Positions 52,879-61,579 of a stretch of 64,000 nt of DNA are shown here, piece by piece. The translations under genes and the position numbers were made by a program. Where the stretch lies: contig NZ_CAJZAI010000016.1 of assembly GCF_914271435.1 (NCBI RefSeq), forward strand, positions 40,750 to 104,749, written 5' to 3'. How positions within the stretch are numbered: position 1 is the stretch's first letter; each line of letters begins with the position of its first letter. The DNA comes from Cupriavidus laharis. GTDB taxonomy: Bacteria > Pseudomonadota > Gammaproteobacteria > Burkholderiales > Burkholderiaceae. The notes beneath the pieces were generated by a model, which saw only the letters and a program-made list of their open reading frames with translations, did not search any database and was not told the DNA's origin.

Positions 52879-53184
52879 ATGAACACGCTTTCACGCACAG
52901 CTCAGCAGCGCCGCGCCTGGCTGCTCGCAGCCGGCCTGGCACTCGCCGCGGCCACCACGCTCGGCCACGTTGGCCCGGCCAGGGCCGGCACACCGGCGCC
53001 CGTGGTCGACCGGCTCAGCCGCGAGATTGCGACTGTCCTGCAGGAACCCGAGCTGAAGGCTACGCTGGCATCCAACGGTTATGAACCCGTGGGCTCGACG
53101 CCCGACGCACTGCGCTCGCACATCGACGCGGAGATCACCCGATGGAGCAAGGTCGTCAAGGACTCCGGCGCCCAGGTACAGTAA
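52879..53184 (+). pseudogene. Internally deleted Bug/TctC-type solute-binding protein
   Basis: From the ATG at 52879 (GGAG upstream) there are 101 residues: a signal peptide ending near GPARA, then 'GTPAPVVDRLSREIATVLQE'. The sequence continues to the C-terminus of a Bug-family tripartite tricarboxylate receptor. Full-length Bug proteins are about 320-330 residues, so about 225 residues between signal and C-terminal lobe are gone. The frame is preserved. It could make a small exported protein, but ligand binding is impossible. Confidence 0.75.
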
Positions 53185-53246
53185 GCCGTTCCAGAACTAA
53201 ATCCCCCAATGCCGGCGCACGGGGAACCTCCGCCGGCCCGCATGCC

Positions 53247-54794
53247 ATGACCGACTCTTCCGTAATGCAACGCCCCTTCACCAGCATGTCCGTCCTTGTA
53301 CGCGGCCACGCTGCGAGCCAGCCCGTGCATGCCGCCCTTGTGCAAGGCGAGCGCTCCATGTCCTATGGCGAGCTCGATGCCACCATGAACCGCATCGGCG
53401 CCGCGCTCCAGCGCGACGGCGTGCAGCCCGGCGGCACGATCGCGATCTGCGCGACCTCGTCCATCGAATATGCCGCGGTGTACCTCGGCGCGATCCGCGC
53501 TGGCGTCGTCGTCGCCCCGCTCGCGCCGTCTTCCACGGCGCAGAGCCTGGCCGACATGGTGGCGGACGCGGGCGCCGGCATCCTGTTCGTCGATGCCGCA
53601 GTCGCCGACGCGCTACAGCCGGTGCTGCCGCAGCTCGACGCCACGCGCCTGGTGACGCTGGACGACAGCGCCGCGGGGCAGACGTTCCAGGCGTGGCTGG
53701 CACCGGCTGGCGCGCCGTTTGCGGAACCGGAGGTACGGCCGGAACTGCCGCTCAACATCATCTACTCGTCCGGCACGACCGGCGTGCCCAAGGGCATCGT
53801 GCAGTCCCACGGCATGCGCTGGGCGCACGTGTCGCGCGGCGCGATGACCGGATATGGCATTGACGCCGTCACGCTGCTCTCCACCCCGCTCTACTCGAAC
53901 ACCACGCTCGCCAGCTTCTTCCCGACCATCGGCCTGGGCGGCACGGCTGTGCTGATGCCGAAGTTCGATGCCGGCAAGTACCTGGAACTGGCCCAGCGCC
54001 ACCGCGCCACGCACACCATGCTGGTGCCGGTGCAATACCAGCGCCTGATGGCCCATCCGGATTTCGACCGTTACGACCTGTCGAGCTTCCGGCGCAAGTT
54101 CTGCACGAGCGCGCCGTTCAGCCCCGCTCTCAAGGCCGAGGTACTGCGCCGCTGGCCCGGCAAGCTGACGGAGCTGTATGGCATGACCGAAGGCGGCGGT
54201 GGCTGCATGCTGGCTGCCGACGAATTCCCCGACAAGCTGCACACGGTCGGCCGCCCGGCACCGGGCGCGGACGTGCGCATCATCGACGAAGACGGCAAGG
54301 AACTGCCACCCGGCAGCACCGGCGAAGTCGTCGGCCGTTCAGCCGCCATGATGAACGGCTACCACAACCTGCCGGCCAAGTCCGCCGAGATCGAATGGCA
54401 TGACGCCGAAGGCAATCGCTTCATCCGCACGGGCGACATCGGCCGCTTCGACGAAGACGGTTTCCTGGTGCTGATGGACCGCAAGAAGGATGTAATCATC
54501 TCCGGCGGCTTCAATATCTACCCGAGCGACATCGAAGCCGTGGTGCGCACGCATGAGGCCGTGTCGGACGTATCCGTGGTCGGCGTGCCGTCGGAGCGCT
54601 GGGGCGAGACGCCGGTCGGCTTCGTCGCGCTGCGCGACGGGCACGGCGCCACGGCACAGACGGTGCTGGACTGGGCCAACGAACGCCTTGGCAAGACCCA
54701 GCGGCTGAGCGCGCTGCACGTCGTCGACAGCCTGCCGCGCAGCGCCATCGGCAAGGTGCTCAAGCGCGAATTGCGGGACCGCATCACCGGCTGA
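53247..54794 (+). CDS. AMP-dependent acyl-CoA synthetase
   Basis: A 515-residue ANL ligase from the ATG at 53247; the frame upstream overlaps the Bug remnant. Motifs: 'IIYSSGTTGVPKG', 'LYGMTEGGGG', 'DRKKDVIISGGFNIYP' and the catalytic lysine in 'SAIGKVLKREL'. It probably activates a carboxylic acid whose uptake was once served by the broken Bug protein before it. Acid type is unknown. Confidence 0.92.
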   Translation: MTDSSVMQRPFTSMSVLVRGHAASQPVHAALVQGERSMSYGELDATMNRIGAALQRDGVQPGGTIAICATSSIEYAAVYLGAIRAGVVVAPLAPSSTAQSLADMVADAGAGILFVDAAVADALQPVLPQLDATRLVTLDDSAAGQTFQAWLAPAGAPFAEPEVRPELPLNIIYSSGTTGVPKGIVQSHGMRWAHVSRGAMTGYGIDAVTLLSTPLYSNTTLASFFPTIGLGGTAVLMPKFDAGKYLELAQRHRATHTMLVPVQYQRLMAHPDFDRYDLSSFRRKFCTSAPFSPALKAEVLRRWPGKLTELYGMTEGGGGCMLAADEFPDKLHTVGRPAPGADVRIIDEDGKELPPGSTGEVVGRSAAMMNGYHNLPAKSAEIEWHDAEGNRFIRTGDIGRFDEDGFLVLMDRKKDVIISGGFNIYPSDIEAVVRTHEAVSDVSVVGVPSERWGETPVGFVALRDGHGATAQTVLDWANERLGKTQRLSALHVVDSLPRSAIGKVLKRELRDRITG

Positions 54795-54815
54795 ACAAAA
54801 ACATTTCCGAAACAC

Positions 54816-54844
54816 TTGCACAGCCGCAAAGGCATCTCTATAAT
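54816..54844 (+). promoter_or_regulatory. Promoter of tRNA-Val
   Basis: TTGCAC (54816-54821) and TATAAT (54839-54844) are 17 bp apart, 14 bp before the tRNA 5' end. Confidence 0.8.
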
Positions 54845-54857
54845 TCGCGGCTTCGCT

Positions 54858-54934
54858 AGGCTCGTAGCTCAGCTGGTTAGAGCACCACCTTGACATGGTG
54901 GGGGTCGTTGGTTCGAGTCCAATCGAGCCTACCA
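54858..54934 (+). tRNA. tRNA-Val (anticodon GAC)
   Basis: A 77-nt cloverleaf with CCA encoded. The acceptor stem AGGCTCG pairs with CGAGCCT; the D arm is GCTC...GAGC; the anticodon stem CCACC/GGTGG encloses loop TTGACAT (anticodon GAC). The T arm has GTTGG-TTCGAGT-CCAAT. The anticodon reads GTC and GTT codons. Confidence 0.97.
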
Positions 54935-54949
54935 ACGCACAATGCAAAC

Positions 54950-54985
54950 ACGGACGGTCGCCACTTCGGCACCGTCCGTTTTTGT
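54950..54985 (+). terminator. Terminator after tRNA-Val
   Basis: ACGGACGGT (54950-54958) and ACCGTCCGT (54971-54979) form a 9-bp stem with a 12-base loop, followed by TTTTGTTTT. Confidence 0.85.
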
Positions 54986-55007
54986 TTTGGCAGCCTGTTC
55001 TGTCAAG

Positions 55008-55616
55008 TCAGGCCTGCCAGGCCGACGCATCCGGCACGACCGTGGCAAAGCGGTCGTGCAAGGCCGCCAGCGTGGCCCGGTGCAATTGCGCCGCGCTCAG
55101 CGGCTCGCCGCCAAGCGGGTCCGGCAGGTCGCGCGTCGCGCAGGCATTGGCCACCAGCGTGACGCGATAGCCATGATCGAGCGCCGAACGCACCGTCGCG
55201 CTGATGCACATATGGGTCTGGAAACCGGCCACGATCAGTTCCTTGCGGCCCAGCGCCGCCAGTTGCGCGGCCAGGTCCGTGCCGGCGAAGCTGTTCGGCA
55301 GGTGCTTGACCACGGTCTGCTCGCCAGCCTGCGGCGTCAGTCCTTCGATGATCCCGGCATACGGCCCCGCCGGGTCGAAGGCGCCCTTGCTCTTGCCGTG
55401 GTGCACCACGTGAATGACGGGCGTACCGTGCCGCCGCGCCAGCGCCAGCAGGTCGGCACAGGCGGCCACTGCCGCGGGCATGCCGACCAGCGGCAGCACG
55501 CCGTCAATGTATTCGCGCTGGTGGTCCACCAGCACCAGCACTGCGTCCTCCCACGTGGAGGGCTTGCGGGTCGCGCCGGCGGCATCGAGCAGGGTGAAAG
55601 GCGTGGCAGCGGTCAT
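55008..55616 (-). CDS. Isochorismatase-family cysteine hydrolase
   Basis: A 202-residue protein from the ATG at 55616. The catalytic triad of the isochorismatase fold is present: Asp31 (LVDHQREY), Lys104 (VVKHLPNSF) and Cys137 (THMCISATVR). Members hydrolyse nicotinamide, carbamoylated amines or related amides. The substrate is unknown. It is divergent from a LysR gene, with 85 bp between the starts. Confidence 0.9.
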   Translation of the reverse strand: MTAATPFTLLDAAGATRKPSTWEDAVLVLVDHQREYIDGVLPLVGMPAAVAACADLLALARRHGTPVIHVVHHGKSKGAFDPAGPYAGIIEGLTPQAGEQTVVKHLPNSFAGTDLAAQLAALGRKELIVAGFQTHMCISATVRSALDHGYRVTLVANACATRDLPDPLGGEPLSAAQLHRATLAALHDRFATVVPDASAWQA

Positions 55617-55701
55617 GGCGGGTTCTCCTGTTGTCCAGTCTGTGCAGGCATCGTAGATCAGGCTATGCTGTGCGCCAATTCCCCACTCATACACAGCTGC
55701 T

Positions 55702-56547
55702 GTGCAAAAACGTACAGTCTCGTGGGACGACCTGCTGACCCTGTCCACGCTGATCCGCGCCGGAAGCTATTCGGCCTGTGCGCGCGAGCTCGACATCACC
55801 CATGCCACGGCGATCCGCCGCATCCGGCGGCTGGAAAACGCCTTGGGCAAGCCCGTGGCCACCCGCGCCGAAGGCGCCTTCGAGCTGACGTCGGCTGGGC
55901 GCAATGCGCTGACGGCAGCGCGGCAGATGGAACAATCGGCCGACCGTCTCATGCGCGAGATCGAAGGCACAGGCAGCGGCGTATCCGGCGTGGTGCGCGT
56001 TGCCGCCACGGCGGCGCTGGGCAGCCACTTCCTGATACCGCGACTGCCAGGGCTGTATGCAGCCAATCCGGATATCGTGGTCCGCCTTGAACTGGACGAC
56101 CGCGTGGCCAGCCTGGCCCGGCGGCGCGCCCACCTGGCCGTGCGGCTGGCACGCCCGCAGGAAGACGATGTCGTGGCCCAGCGCGTCGGCACGGTACGAT
56201 TCGGGCTCTACGGCTCGGCCGCCATCCCCATGGACGACAGTACCCCGCTATGCGCCCTGCTCGACGAGGGCTATGGCATTCCCGAGGCTACCTGGCCGCA
56301 CGGCGCGAAGCGCCGCATCGCCTTTCACTCCAACAATCTGCTGGCCGTGCGCGAAGCCGTGCGCGCGGGCCTCGGAACGGCCTTGCTGCCGCACTACGTG
56401 GCCCGCGACGATGCCGGGCTCCGGCTGCTGCGCGAGGTACCCGAGGTCATGCGCGAGATCTGGTTGGCCTACCCCACCGAGTTTCGCGGTGCGTCGCGCT
56501 TCCGGCCGGTGATCGAATGGCTGGCCGATACGCTGTCCCAATGCTGA
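55702..56547 (+). CDS. LysR-family transcriptional regulator
   Basis: A 281-residue regulator that starts with GTG (MQKRTVSWDDLLTL). The N-terminal winged HTH has 'GSYSACARELDITHATAIRRIRRLE', and the remainder is a small substrate-binding domain. It is slightly shorter than usual (about 300). It probably controls the divergent hydrolase gene; LysR proteins often act on the adjacent divergent gene. Confidence 0.92.
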   Translation: MQKRTVSWDDLLTLSTLIRAGSYSACARELDITHATAIRRIRRLENALGKPVATRAEGAFELTSAGRNALTAARQMEQSADRLMREIEGTGSGVSGVVRVAATAALGSHFLIPRLPGLYAANPDIVVRLELDDRVASLARRRAHLAVRLARPQEDDVVAQRVGTVRFGLYGSAAIPMDDSTPLCALLDEGYGIPEATWPHGAKRRIAFHSNNLLAVREAVRAGLGTALLPHYVARDDAGLRLLREVPEVMREIWLAYPTEFRGASRFRPVIEWLADTLSQC

Positions 56548-56568
56548 CAACGGCCGGCCAGTAGGGCA

Positions 56569-57729
56569 CTAAGCGCCGATACCGAACTCGGCGAGTACCG
56601 ATGCCGTGTGCTCTCCCAGCAAGGGAGCCGGCCCATGCGGCCGATCGGTTCCCGCCAGGCCCGGCAGGTTCGCCCACGGCAACTCGCCGAGCCCGGCCTG
56701 CGCCACGTTGCCGAACACGCCGGCCTGCGCGCACTGCTCGCTCGCCAGCAGCTCGCGCGGACGGCTCACGCGCGCGAACAGCACATCCTGTTCGGTGAAG
56801 ACCGACTCCCAGTACGACAGCGGCCGCTGCACCAGCGCGGCGGCCAGTCGCTGGCACAGTTCGGCCGTCCGCGGCAGGCGGCCCGCGCTGGTGCGCAGGC
56901 TGGCGTCGGCAAGCCAGTCGTCAAATCCGAGCACAGCGGCCAGGCGCGCGAACATGGCGTCGTTGAGCATGCTGACGTACAGCGGCCCATCAGCGGCCTG
57001 GAACAGGCCTGTGGGCGCATTGGCGGCAGCAAACTCGGCATCCGGGAACATGGCATCGTCCAGCAGCAGGTACGACTGCAACGCCGCGCTGGCTTCCAGC
57101 AGCGACATCTGCACATGCCGCCCCTTGCCGCTGCGCGCCGCGCGGAACAGCGCCGCCGACGCGTGTTGCGCCGCGTACAGGCCGGTGCTCAGGTCCACCA
57201 GGAAGAAGCCGATGCGGCGCGGCTGGCCGGCCGCGTCGCGGTTCACGTGCATCAGGCCGCTGAAGGCCTGGATGGTGGTATCCACCGCCGGCAAGGCTGC
57301 CAGCGGGCCATCCTGTCCGTAGCCGGTGATCGAGACATAGACCAGCGCGGGGTTGCGCGCCGCCAGCGCTTCATACCCGACTCCCATACGCTCGGCCACG
57401 CCCGGGCGATAGTTCTGGATGATCACGTCGGCCTGCTCGGCCAGCCTGCGCAGCGCGGCCCGGCCAGCTTCGGTGCGCGTATCGAGCACCACGCTTTCCT
57501 TGCCGGCGTTGTAGGCAATGGCGATCGCCGTCTGCCCTTCGCGCGCGCGGCCCATCTGGCGGCCCCAGTCGCCCGCCGGCGGCTCGACCTTGATCACGCG
57601 CGCGCCCTGCTGGCGCAGGATCAGGCCGCAATACGGACCGGCAATGCCCTGGCTCAGGTCCAGCACGGTCAGGCCGGCCAGCATGGCATCGTCATCGGGT
57701 GCAGTGGCTGCCAAGGGGGTCTTGTTCAT
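56569..57729 (-). CDS. CaiB/BaiF-family CoA transferase
   Basis: A 386-residue class III CoA transferase, which moves CoA between carboxylates. Visible are 'LDLSQGIAGPYCGLILRQQGA', the 'IQNYRPGVAERMG' segment, and catalytic Asp150 in 'PAVDTTIQAF'. It is the last gene of an operon with an MDR-type oxidoreductase and a Bug receptor; the pathway acts on a carboxylic acid. It converges with the LysR gene at 55702-56547. Confidence 0.92.
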   Translation of the reverse strand: MNKTPLAATAPDDDAMLAGLTVLDLSQGIAGPYCGLILRQQGARVIKVEPPAGDWGRQMGRAREGQTAIAIAYNAGKESVVLDTRTEAGRAALRRLAEQADVIIQNYRPGVAERMGVGYEALAARNPALVYVSITGYGQDGPLAALPAVDTTIQAFSGLMHVNRDAAGQPRRIGFFLVDLSTGLYAAQHASAALFRAARSGKGRHVQMSLLEASAALQSYLLLDDAMFPDAEFAAANAPTGLFQAADGPLYVSMLNDAMFARLAAVLGFDDWLADASLRTSAGRLPRTAELCQRLAAALVQRPLSYWESVFTEQDVLFARVSRPRELLASEQCAQAGVFGNVAQAGLGELPWANLPGLAGTDRPHGPAPLLGEHTASVLAEFGIGA

Positions 57730-57767
57730 GTCTGTCTTCCGGTTGTTCTTTTGCTGGTTCCGTTGCC

Positions 57768-58778
57768 TCAGGGCATGTCGAGCATGACCTTGCCGATTGC
57801 GCGGCGCGACATGGTGGTGTCGACGGCCTCATGCCACTGATGCAGGCCAAAATGCTGCACGACCGGCTTCGGCATCTCGCCTTGCGTCACGGCATGCATG
57901 ATCTTGCCTACCACGTCCTGCACCCGTGGTGCTAACCGGCGGCGTTCGTCGGTCAGGCCCCAGCCGATGTAGTAGCCGTAGTTGAAGCCGATCACAGACA
58001 GGTTCTTGACCAGCAGCAGGTTGGCAGGCACCTCCGGAATGCGTCCGCTCGCATAGCCGATCGACAGCAGACGCCCACCTGGAGCCGCGCAGCGCAACGA
58101 GGCATCGAAGAGATCGCCGCCGACCGGGTCGAACACCACGTCTACGCCGCCGGACGGACACAGGCCCTTGACCGCCGCCGCCAGCGACTCCGGATCGGAC
58201 GGCAGCGCATGCGCGGCGCCATTGCGCAAGGCGGCGTCGCGCTTGGCCGCAGTACTGGCCGTGGCGATCACGCGCGCCCCCATCAGGCGGCACACCTGCA
58301 CCGCCGCCGTCCCCAGCGAACCGCTGGCGCCGTGCACCAGCATGGTTTCGCCGGGCTGCAACGCTGCGCGCCATGCCAGCGCGGCCCAGACCGTCCCATA
58401 GGTCACAGGCAGCGCCGCGGCACTGGCGAGATCCAGCGCATCCGGCACGGGATACACGGTATCGGCGGTCGTCACCACTTCCTGAGCGAACCCGCCCCAG
58501 TCCAGCGCGGCAGCCACGCGCTGGCCGGGCCGCAGGCGCGTCACGTCGGGCGCCACCTCGATGATCTCGCCCGCGGCCTCCGTACCAGGCGTGAACGGCA
58601 GCGGCGGCTTGCGCTGATACTTGCCCGACACGAACAGGCTCAGCGCAAAGCCCACGCCGGCGTGCCGCACGCGGATGCGCACCTGGCCCGACGCCAGCGG
58701 GCGCCGCCCGATACGCTGCAGTTCCAGTTCGCTCCAGTGACACCAGCGCGAGCACACCAGTCCAAGGTAATCGCTCAT
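57768..58778 (-). CDS. Zinc-type/quinone-oxidoreductase-family MDR protein
   Basis: A 336-residue medium-chain reductase. The NADP-binding 'MLVHGASGSLGTAAVQVCRLMGA' and 'GTEAAGEIIEVAPDV' are typical of the quinone oxidoreductase (NADPH:quinone/enoyl reductase) branch. Structural zinc cysteines are not evident. It lies between the CoA transferase and the Bug receptor with gaps of 18-38 bp. Confidence 0.88.
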   Translation of the reverse strand: MSDYLGLVCSRWCHWSELELQRIGRRPLASGQVRIRVRHAGVGFALSLFVSGKYQRKPPLPFTPGTEAAGEIIEVAPDVTRLRPGQRVAAALDWGGFAQEVVTTADTVYPVPDALDLASAAALPVTYGTVWAALAWRAALQPGETMLVHGASGSLGTAAVQVCRLMGARVIATASTAAKRDAALRNGAAHALPSDPESLAAAVKGLCPSGGVDVVFDPVGGDLFDASLRCAAPGGRLLSIGYASGRIPEVPANLLLVKNLSVIGFNYGYYIGWGLTDERRRLAPRVQDVVGKIMHAVTQGEMPKPVVQHFGLHQWHEAVDTTMSRRAIGKVMLDMP

Positions 58779-58796
58779 ACCGTACTCAAGCCTCCC

Positions 58797-59789
58797 TCAT
58801 TCCATCACGATGCCGACGTCCCGGATGATGCGGCTCCATTTTTCCTGGTCGCTCTTCATGACCGCGGCAAACGCTTCAGGCGAGTTGCCGACTGGCACCA
58901 GGTTCAGGTCCTTCATGCGTTTCGCGATCTCGGGCATGCGCACGATGCGCGCGACTTCACGCGACAGCGCATCCACACGTGCCTTGGGTACGCCTGCCGG
59001 GAACATCAGGCCCATCCACGCATCGGGCTCGAACCCCTTGTAGCCAGCCTCGCGGAACGTCGGCACATTGGGCAGCAATGCCGAACGCTCGGCGCCAGCC
59101 AGCGCAACGGGGATGATCTTGCCGCTCTGCAGCAGCGACATGGCCGTGCCGACCGGCACCAGGCCGATCTTCACGTGGCCGGCGGCCAGGTCCGTCACCA
59201 GCGGTGCGCCGCCCTTGTAGGCCACGTGGGCCATGTCCAGCCCGGCCTCGCGCTTGAACAACTCGCCAAGGATATGGCCCGTGGTGCCGGCGCCATAGGA
59301 GCCATAGGGATACTTGCCCGGATTGGCCTTGACGAGCGCCACCACGTCCTTCAGCGTGCGCGCCGGGAAGTCCGACGACACCGCCAGCACGGTATAGGAA
59401 ATAGCCACCTCGCTCACCGGCGCGAAGTCGGCGATCGGGTCATAGCCAAGGCGCTGGTACAACGACGGGTTCTGGACGTGCGCGGTGAACGTCAGCAGCA
59501 CGGTGTAGCCGTCTTTCTCCGCCCGGGCGACGTACTTGGTGCCCGTGGTCGTGCCGGCTCCTGGCTTGTTCTCGACGATGACCGGCTGGTTCCAGGTCCT
59601 GGTCAGTTCTTGCCCAATCAGGCGCGCCGCGGCATCGTTCACATTGCCGGCCACGGAAGGCACCACAATGGTCAGCGGCCGCGAAGGATAGGGCTCGGTA
59701 TCTGCCGCCATGGCGGCAGTCGCGGTCACGGCACTCAGCATGAGGCCCAGCAAGGCGGCACGCAGGCGCGTGGCGGATTGGTTCTGCAT
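58797..59789 (-). CDS. Bug-type tripartite tricarboxylate transporter receptor
   Basis: A 330-residue periplasmic solute-binding protein. From the ATG at 59789 there is a signal peptide (RAALLGLMLSAVTATAAMAA). The family blocks 'YPSRPLTIVVPS', 'GAGTTGHILGELFKREAG' and 'VARIVRMPEIAKRMKDL' follow. Such proteins are numerous in Cupriavidus and bind carboxylates. It heads the operon with the reductase and CoA transferase, which suggests a shared carboxylate substrate. Confidence 0.93.
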   Translation of the reverse strand: MQNQSATRLRAALLGLMLSAVTATAAMAADTEPYPSRPLTIVVPSVAGNVNDAAARLIGQELTRTWNQPVIVENKPGAGTTTGTKYVARAEKDGYTVLLTFTAHVQNPSLYQRLGYDPIADFAPVSEVAISYTVLAVSSDFPARTLKDVVALVKANPGKYPYGSYGAGTTGHILGELFKREAGLDMAHVAYKGGAPLVTDLAAGHVKIGLVPVGTAMSLLQSGKIIPVALAGAERSALLPNVPTFREAGYKGFEPDAWMGLMFPAGVPKARVDALSREVARIVRMPEIAKRMKDLNLVPVGNSPEAFAAVMKSDQEKWSRIIRDVGIVME

Positions 59790-59978
59790 TGGTTTGTCTC
59801 CTGTGTGTGGCGCCCTTTTTCTGCAATGCATTGCCTGTCAGCGCCTTGGCCGCAGTCTAGGGCAGCCACCCGGCCCGCGCGATTCCCGCCAGTACCGGCG
59901 CGATTCCCAACGGGAATGGTCCGTGTCGGGCTGCTATACAATGCCCCGACGCCACTCTCGCGCCCGCCTGCCGACGCA

Positions 59979-60878
59979 ATGCGATTCGAGGACCTGGAAG
60001 CCTTCCTGGTAGTAACCCAGCATGCCAACCTGCACCGCGCCGCTACTGCGCTCGGCGTGACGCAGTCAGGCTTGTCCAAGACGCTGGCGCGGCTCGAGGC
60101 GGAGGCCGGCATGCCGCTGTTCGAGCGCACGCCGCGCGGCTTGGTGCTCACCAGCGTGGGCAAGACACTGCATGCCCATGCGCGCAAAATCTCGCTCGCC
60201 GCGAGCGACATGCGCCAGGAACTGGCCGAACAGCGCGTGGCCCGTGCCGGCACCGTGCGGCTCGGGGCAATTCCGTACCTGGTGCCGTCGCTGCTCTCGC
60301 CGCTGCTGGCGCAGTTCTTCGTGAGCCGGCCGCTGGCCGTGTTCTCGATCGAAACCCACCTGAGTGCACGCCTGATGGCCGTGCTGCAGAACGGCGACGC
60401 CGACCTGATCCTGGCCGCGCGCCCTACCACCGTACCCGAGGATGTGTGCGGCCTGCCGCTGGGGCCGCTGACAATGCAGATCGTGGCGCGCAGCGAGCAT
60501 CCGCGCCGCACGCGCTTCCATACGCTGGCAGACCTTACCGAAGAACGCTGGGCCGTGCCCGCGAGTTCGCTCTACCTGCGGCAATGGCTCGAGGAGCGCT
60601 TCACCGCCGTGGGCCTGCCGCCACCGCGCGTGGCCGTGGAGAGCACGGCGTCGCCGGTGGCCTTCGGCGAACTGCTGCGCCATTCGGACCTGCTCGGCAT
60701 TATGCCGCCGCGCATCCTCAGGCAGGCGGAGGGACAGGGGCTGGAAGCCATCGAAGGCCCCGGCATGGCCTGGCAGCACGAACTGGCCATCTTCTGGCGC
60801 GCGGATGGCTATCTGTCGCCGATCTGCCGGGATTTTCGGGATGCGGTAGTGAACTGGTGTGAGCGGGCGAATATCTAA
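59979..60878 (+). CDS. LysR-family transcriptional regulator
   Basis: A 299-residue regulator starting MRFEDLEAFLVVTQHANLH. The winged HTH has 'AATALGVTQSGLSKTLARLE'; the effector domain has the usual length. It is divergent from the Bug-receptor operon, with 189 bp between, and probably controls it. The intergenic part holds both promoters. Confidence 0.93.
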   Translation: MRFEDLEAFLVVTQHANLHRAATALGVTQSGLSKTLARLEAEAGMPLFERTPRGLVLTSVGKTLHAHARKISLAASDMRQELAEQRVARAGTVRLGAIPYLVPSLLSPLLAQFFVSRPLAVFSIETHLSARLMAVLQNGDADLILAARPTTVPEDVCGLPLGPLTMQIVARSEHPRRTRFHTLADLTEERWAVPASSLYLRQWLEERFTAVGLPPPRVAVESTASPVAFGELLRHSDLLGIMPPRILRQAEGQGLEAIEGPGMAWQHELAIFWRADGYLSPICRDFRDAVVNWCERANI

Positions 60879-60887
60879 GGACCGAAA

Positions 60888-60899
60888 CGTTTGCAAACG
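60888..60899. repeat. Palindrome CGTTTGCAAACG
   Basis: A perfect 12-bp palindrome 10 bp after the LysR stop, in a gap between convergent genes. It looks like a LacI/GalR-type site but is not upstream of any gene in this window. Confidence 0.4.
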
Positions 60900-60958
60900 G
60901 GGGCCACGATTTCGAAGGAGGTGCCCCTACTGCGGCGCATGTCTTCGGTGATCTAGAG

Positions 60959-61507
60959 TCAACTCTGCCGAGGAGCCGGTCGCTTGATGGACTCCGGCCC
61001 GGCCAGTTCGAGCACGTTGTCGCGGACTTCGATCTTCACGGGATCTGTTTTCTTCCACTGCTTCTTCGGGATGGTCAGTCTCCACACGGCTTCCTTTCCG
61101 GCTTCACGGAACAACGCGACGACACCGACATATTCGGTGCCGTCCTTCATAGGCTCGCTGATGCTCACCACCGCGCCTGGCCGGAGCACCACATCCTTGA
61201 CCGCCAGCAGGTCTGGCCTTAGTAGTTCAAGGTCGGTGGCCTGAAGCTGCTCATAGCTGAGCTGCTCAAAGCCCTGCGCGTTCTTCAACTGATAGAGCCG
61301 TACCACCGTCGAGAGCGATTGTCCGCCGCCATTTGAATTTAACGACGACCGGCTGATGAGGTCGAGGTTCATGGTCTTGACTTGGGTCGTGAAGGCCCAC
61401 TTTGCCGCCTCCACTGTGCTGTCCTTCACCGCCTGCCCAACGCCGCAACCGGCGATAAGCGTGACAAGCAGTAGTGCGGCGCCGTGCGGAAGCTGTCGCC
61501 TCATCAT
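60959..61507 (-). CDS. tssJ: Type VI secretion lipoprotein TssJ
   Basis: TssJ is the outer-membrane lipoprotein of the T6SS membrane complex. With the ATG at 61507 (GAGGATAAAG before it) there are 182 residues; an ATG at 61522 is an alternative. The lipobox LIAGC gives Cys21 as the lipidated residue. The TssJ fold follows, with 'RPDLLAVKDVVLRPG' and the 'YVGVVALFREA' strand. It is the last gene of the T6SS genes in view. Confidence 0.85.
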   Translation of the reverse strand: MMRRQLPHGAALLLVTLIAGCGVGQAVKDSTVEAAKWAFTTQVKTMNLDLISRSSLNSNGGGQSLSTVVRLYQLKNAQGFEQLSYEQLQATDLELLRPDLLAVKDVVLRPGAVVSISEPMKDGTEYVGVVALFREAGKEAVWRLTIPKKQWKKTDPVKIEVRDNVLELAGPESIKRPAPRQS

Positions 61508-61579
61508 CTTTATCCTCAACATATAACAAGTGACTGTGTCGCATTCGTCTTGCGTACTGCTGGCTTGGCATGAGCACGG

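Noticed and set aside
54858..54934. tRNA-Val as an integration site for a mobile element
   Set aside because: No integrase gene or repeated tRNA 3' end is visible on either side in this window.
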